This document shows positions 4,678 through 8,189 of a stretch of 8,189 nt of DNA, piece by piece. Positions within the stretch are counted from its first letter, which is position 1. Each line of letters starts with the position of its first letter. The translations under genes were made by a program, and so were the position numbers. Origin of the DNA: Succinimonas sp045124755 (GTDB lineage: Bacteria; Pseudomonadota; Gammaproteobacteria; Enterobacterales; Succinivibrionaceae); NCBI RefSeq assembly GCF_045124755.1, contig NZ_JBGVMK010000022.1, one strand, 5' to 3'. Below the pieces are notes generated by a model. That model saw only the letters and a list, made by a program, of their open reading frames with translations, had not been told where the DNA came from and searched no databases.

Positions 4678-6900
4678 ATGTCCCGTATTCTGGCAATCAT
4701 GGATTCCTGCAGACTGTACCGGTTTGTGGCAATGGGGTCTCTCGGCATTTCCTGGAACGACGCCCTGGAGTTTTCGGATACGCTGCCGGTGCGGGAAGAC
4801 TATCTGGATCTCCTGAAAAACACCTGCCTGCCCCGGAGGGGTTATCGCAGAAAGATTTTTCTCATCATCAACAAGGAGCCTCCCCTGGACTATGACGCCA
4901 GTCTGGAGGTCAGCATCAGCGAAGTGGAGTTCCTGGTGGCTTTGGACGAAAAGGCGCAGGAAAAGCTCTCTCAGGCCTGGCCGGAATTTCATTTCGAGTC
5001 CCTGCCGCCGAATTTTCTGAAGGGGCAGAATTACGAGTTCCCGGTGCTGGATCGCCAGACCCGCATGGGAGCCGCAGCAGCCATGATCCTCCTGGGCATC
5101 GCCCCGGCTCCGGACATTATCAGCGAGCAGACTCTCATGAATCTGGATCCTCATATCTCAGATTCCGTCATGATGGGCATCAGGCTGCGCTCTCTTAAGA
5201 GGCCCTACTTCAGCACCGGATACCAGGAAAGAACTCTCATGTCCCTGGTGATTTCCTATACCAGAAACCCCGCCTTCGGCTACCCCGATACCGATGCGGG
5301 CTTCTGCTACGACATCATGGACATCTTCCATTATCTGGTTAACCGCTCCGATAAAACCCCGCCGTCCCATGACAAGGCTTCCTTCAACACCGGCATTCTG
5401 AATGAGCTCCGGGAACTCTGCGAAAGCAATCCCGATATGGCTCTGGAGGATCTCATAAGCCGCATGGACGAGCTGCCCTGCTGCCAGCGCATCATCAACG
5501 TGTTCAGCCATCTTTCCGACAACAAGCCAGAAATCCCTTTCTTCTATCTCAAGGCCATGCACCACATCCGGGCAAACCGCGGCTGGAACCAGAACTTCAT
5601 CAGCGGTCTGGCCTCCTGGCTCCGGAATGATGCCGAAAAGAAATACTTTGCCGTTCTTCTGGGAGCCTCCGCGGGTTTTGAGAAGCTTTCCATCCCGCTG
5701 TTCCGCTTCCTTTCCATCAGCATTATCAGCGACTGCGAGGATCCCAATACCTGCATTGCCAGCACTGCCGGAGACGGCCGGCTGGAGGATTCCAACTTCC
5801 TGAATGTGGATGTTTTTGAGCGGGATGCGGCGAATCCCGGCGAAGATGATGACAGGGAAGACCGGGACAGCAGCGTCTCCGACACAGCAGCCCCGGCTCC
5901 GGCGGGAGATTCCGCCCCGGTGCCCCAGAAGCCGTCCCTTCTTACCTATCAGGATGACAGCTCCGGGGACAGCGACAGCAATCCCGAAATTCTCAATGTG
6001 TTCAGCATCGACATGTCCACCAACGATCAGGAATTTGACATGCCGGAGTTCATTAACACCGATGAAACCTTTAACGGCTTTACGATGTCAGAGGAGGACG
6101 ACGAAAGCAATGCCGCAGGCGGGTCATATGCCGCTGACGGGGAAAGAAAGGAAGCCGTGTCCGCGGCCATTCTGGACTTTGAGAGCAGCCGGAAGGAGGC
6201 TCAGGAGAAGGCTAATCAGAAGGAGGTTAATCCGGAGACTCCCTTTACCGCCATGTTCCCGGCCCCCTTTACTACCAGACAGAAAAGCATTCCGCCCTAC
6301 CAGAGAGCCAGTCTGGACGCCCTCAGTCAGGCCATGCAGATAACCCACAATATGGCGGAGATTGCGGATGCCGAGCTCCGGGATTCCGTGCTGAGTCTTA
6401 TTGAAACCGAAGCTCCGGTGCGCCGGGAACTCATTCTGGCGCGGCTCAAACTGCTCGCCCGCAGAAACAAGACCCCCTTCAGAAAGGTCCAGGAGGAGCG
6501 CAAGGTTCAGGAGCTGATAAATGAGGTGGTGTCAGGGCCTGGGCGCCGCTTTGTCACCGACAGCGAGGGCTTTATCTACCACCGGAGAAAATTTGTTCTG
6601 GCACGATCCCGCAACCTGGCCGACTCGAAAAACGACAGCACGGTGGCAGACTATCTCCGGAGTCCGGAAAACATTTCCCGGGCGGAAATCGCCGCGGCCT
6701 ACTTCATAGCCAAGAGCACCGGAAACCTGCTTATTAATGAAATCACCCCCCAGGACATCATCGATATCTTCCATCTGAAGCCCCGGGGGGAGAAGATTCA
6801 GAAAACCGCCGATCGCATTCAGGAGGTTATCAGCTATCTCTCCGCGATCCCGGATATCAAAAAAGCTCTGGCGGATCTGATTGCCGCAATCCCGAAATAA
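4678..6900 (+). CDS. Uncharacterised 740-residue protein with a DUF3320-like C-terminal module
   Basis: I do not recognise the full protein. The start is firm: AAGGAG (4664-4669) lies 8 bases before the ATG. Residues 1-380 look globular and soluble, with no signal peptide, membrane helix or nucleotide-binding motif. Residues about 380-520 form an acidic, Ser/Asp/Glu/Pro-rich, probably disordered linker. Residues about 548-722 resemble the DUF3320 region at the C-terminus of some large helicase-related proteins: a winged-helix-like stretch around LIETEAPVRRELILARLKLL, a beta-hairpin-like DSEGFIYHRRKFV, then ISRAEIAAAYFIAKSTG and KPRGEKIQKTADRIQEVI. No helicase motif is present. The module suggests DNA or protein binding, but this is inferred from pattern, not alignment. 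The gene probably shares the hexR transcript; a functional link to sugar control is not shown. It converges on the gene at 6925, with 24 bases between stop codons. Confidence 0.85.
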   Translation: MSRILAIMDSCRLYRFVAMGSLGISWNDALEFSDTLPVREDYLDLLKNTCLPRRGYRRKIFLIINKEPPLDYDASLEVSISEVEFLVALDEKAQEKLSQAWPEFHFESLPPNFLKGQNYEFPVLDRQTRMGAAAAMILLGIAPAPDIISEQTLMNLDPHISDSVMMGIRLRSLKRPYFSTGYQERTLMSLVISYTRNPAFGYPDTDAGFCYDIMDIFHYLVNRSDKTPPSHDKASFNTGILNELRELCESNPDMALEDLISRMDELPCCQRIINVFSHLSDNKPEIPFFYLKAMHHIRANRGWNQNFISGLASWLRNDAEKKYFAVLLGASAGFEKLSIPLFRFLSISIISDCEDPNTCIASTAGDGRLEDSNFLNVDVFERDAANPGEDDDREDRDSSVSDTAAPAPAGDSAPVPQKPSLLTYQDDSSGDSDSNPEILNVFSIDMSTNDQEFDMPEFINTDETFNGFTMSEEDDESNAAGGSYAADGERKEAVSAAILDFESSRKEAQEKANQKEVNPETPFTAMFPAPFTTRQKSIPPYQRASLDALSQAMQITHNMAEIADAELRDSVLSLIETEAPVRRELILARLKLLARRNKTPFRKVQEERKVQELINEVVSGPGRRFVTDSEGFIYHRRKFVLARSRNLADSKNDSTVADYLRSPENISRAEIAAAYFIAKSTGNLLINEITPQDIIDIFHLKPRGEKIQKTADRIQEVISYLSAIPDIKKALADLIAAIPK

Positions 6901-6924
6901 CGCCGCCGGACCGGACTCCTGATG

Positions 6925-7614
6925 TCAGGGGCCGGGCGCAGGCTGATTGCTGCCTTCAGGGGCCGCTCCGTTATTTTCCAGCCGTCTCAGGTAATGCTCC
7001 GGAAGTTCAATGCCCCGATCCCGCAGGGCAGCCAGATAGACGGTGCTTTCCAGACGCTTCTGAGATGCCCGGATCTCCTCAGCGGTGGTGCCCTTGTCCC
7101 GGATGCCCCAGCCCATGAGAACCGCCAGAAGCGCCGCAAAAAGCGCCAGCATAATTACCGGTTCCGGACGCCCCTCTGATCCGAAAATGCCAAACCCGGC
7201 AAGAAAAAACACCGCCGGCAGCGCAACCGCCACCAGAAGATAATTCTTAAGAGATCTGTACATTGGTGATTTTATGAGAGCGGGCTCCTGAGCATCCTGC
7301 CGGAAGTAAACCCGGTGACAGTGATCACAGCGGACGAACACCGCCTTGGGAAACTTCTCGAAAAACGGGAATCCGATATGCCCGCCAGCGATTGGCTCAT
7401 GACAGTACGGACAGGCGGGAGGGGAACTCTCTCCGACATCGGCATCATCGCCCATGCGATGAAATCCGGGATGACCATGCATTATGCCGGCCGCCGAAGA
7501 GTCCTCCCCTCCGCCGAAGCTTATCCGGCCTCGGAAATAAGGGAGCGCCTCTCTGAGTTCCTCCCGGGTAAACTCGCCGCCGTCTCCCGCATTATGGTTT
7601 GCATTATCAGACAT
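6925..7614 (-). CDS. Zinc-ribbon protein with two membrane helices, paralogue 1
   Basis: The function is unknown. The 229-residue product has a polar N-terminal region (1-65) and a probable zinc ribbon with CPYC (68-71) and CDHC (96-99) followed by HRVYFR. Two hydrophobic helices follow, at about 124-146 and 152-171. The cytoplasm-style tail contains GTTAEEIRASQKRLES (175-190) and YLAALRDRGIELP (193-205) and ends PAPGP. Basic residues before helix 1 and after helix 2 suggest that both ends are cytoplasmic. The start at 7614 is chosen because GGGGAGGG lies 8 bases upstream; a TTG at 7632 gives only six more residues. The gene directly upstream (7681 onward) is a close paralogue on the same strand 66 bases away, so the two are probably cotranscribed. 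No intrinsic terminator is visible after the stop. Confidence 0.85.
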   Translation of the reverse strand: MSDNANHNAGDGGEFTREELREALPYFRGRISFGGGEDSSAAGIMHGHPGFHRMGDDADVGESSPPACPYCHEPIAGGHIGFPFFEKFPKAVFVRCDHCHRVYFRQDAQEPALIKSPMYRSLKNYLLVAVALPAVFFLAGFGIFGSEGRPEPVIMLALFAALLAVLMGWGIRDKGTTAEEIRASQKRLESTVYLAALRDRGIELPEHYLRRLENNGAAPEGSNQPAPGP

Positions 7615-8110
7615 CCTGTCTTCCCTCCCCAAAAAAAACGCGCCTTCCCTAAGAAAACTGATCTCTCCGCACGCCTGATTTCAGGGGCCGGGCGCGGGCT
7701 CGTCATTGTTTTCGGCGGCCTCCCCGATCTTTTCAAGCTGTCTCAGGTAATAGTACGGAAGTTCAATGCCCCGATCCCGCAGGGCTGCCAGATAGTCGGC
7801 GCTTTCAAGCCGCTTTTGGGATGCCCGGATCTCCGCGGCGGTGGTGCCGGCATCACTGATATACAGGAACAGCATAGCCGCCAGAATCAGCAGGGCCAGC
7901 GCCACCAGAAACGCAGTTCCGCCCCACTCTGTTAATTTAAAAATGGCATATGCGCCCAGAAAATTACCCGCCAGGAGAATAATGAGCCCCGCAAAACATT
8001 TCTGAGAAGGCTGGCGCAGAGGGGATCTCATGAGTGCCGGTTCCTGACAGTCGGGCCGAAAATATACCCGGTGACAGTGATGACAGCGGACGAACACCGC
8101 CTTGGGAAAC
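6925..8110. repeat. Tandem gene duplication with a constant 756-bp offset
   Basis: Three separated anchors all repeat at exactly 756 bp: 15 identical bases at the stop codons (6925-6939 and 7681-7695), 30 identical bases at 7000-7029 and 7756-7785, and 44 bases with one mismatch at 7311-7354 and 8067-8110. The offset equals one gene (690 bp) plus the 66-bp spacer. The DNA between anchors has diverged, mostly in the membrane-helix codons. Confidence 0.85.
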
Positions 8111-8189
8111 CTCCGGAAATGCAGGAATCCCATACGCAAATCATAAGGCGTCTCGTGACAGTACGGACAGGCGGGAGCGACATACAAAG
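7681..8189 (-). CDS. Zinc-ribbon protein with two membrane helices, paralogue 2 (N-terminus beyond the right edge)
   Basis: This is a second copy of the neighbouring gene and its function is unknown. The 168 or so visible residues begin just before CPYC and contain CHHC followed by HRVYFR, two hydrophobic helices, and the tail GTTAAEIRASQKRLES ... YLAALRDRGIELP ending PAPGP. From the first zinc cysteine to the stop both copies have 161 further residues, so they align without net gaps. Membrane-helix sequences differ most; the zinc ribbon and tail are nearly identical. The frame is still open at the edge, and the first copy has about 67 residues before its CPYC, so this copy almost certainly continues outside the window. 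A TTG at 8187 is therefore internal. Cotranscription with the copy at 6925-7614 is likely. Confidence 0.85.
   Translation of the reverse strand, partial: LYVAPACPYCHETPYDLRMGFLHFRRFPKAVFVRCHHCHRVYFRPDCQEPALMRSPLRQPSQKCFAGLIILLAGNFLGAYAIFKLTEWGGTAFLVALALLILAAMLFLYISDAGTTAAEIRASQKRLESADYLAALRDRGIELPYYYLRQLEKIGEAAENNDEPAPGP

Noticed and set aside
6901..6924. Bidirectional terminator between the converging genes
   Set aside because: Only 24 bases separate the stop codons and no hairpin with a T run is present on either strand.
7631..7681. Possible terminator between the two zinc-ribbon genes
   Set aside because: The minus strand has eight T in a row, but no stable stem precedes them.
7315..7935. 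Open plus-strand frame of 206 codons
   Set aside because: It crosses both zinc-ribbon paralogues in antisense and is explained by their duplication.

Overview
The window looks like chromosomal DNA of a gammaproteobacterium. The evidence is a glucokinase and a HexR-type regulator that are both very close to the enterobacterial proteins, and an MscK/KefA-type mechanosensitive channel. Base composition is moderately GC-rich, with CCGG strikingly frequent. Genus cannot be fixed from the sequence; an Aeromonadales/Succinivibrionaceae-like host is only a guess. I see no mobile element, tRNA, rRNA or CRISPR array.

Layout. Positions 1-1673 (minus) hold the N-terminal half of an MscK-family channel: signal peptide, long helical periplasmic region, start of the first membrane helix. 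It runs off the left edge. A strong rho-independent terminator (1824-1860, minus) separates it from glk (1887-2861, minus), the ROK-independent, E. coli-type glucokinase. About 840 bp without a convincing gene follows (2862-3705). It carries a plausible glk promoter, a terminator-like hairpin in the glk leader, two possible promoters toward hexR and several palindromes, two of which resemble the HexR operator as I remember it. hexR (3706-4632, plus) is divergent from glk. It is followed, after three tandem hairpins, by a 740-residue protein of unknown function (4678-6900, plus) whose C-terminal third resembles the DUF3320 type of paired winged-helix module. Converging on it from the right are two tandem paralogues (6925-7614 and 7681 to beyond the edge, both minus), each a four-cysteine zinc-ribbon protein with two membrane helices and a strongly conserved C-terminal tail. 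The second one is cut by the right edge.

How the genes fit together. Glucokinase makes glucose-6-phosphate, which feeds glycolysis and the Entner-Doudoroff branch. HexR is known to sense the Entner-Doudoroff intermediate KDPG and to control central sugar genes, often including glk and itself, so the divergent glk/hexR pair with operator-like sites between them is a coherent sugar-control unit. The unknown 740-residue gene probably shares a transcript with hexR, but nothing in it suggests sugar metabolism. The zinc-ribbon pair is a local duplication with an exact 756-bp period and no obvious link to the sugar genes.
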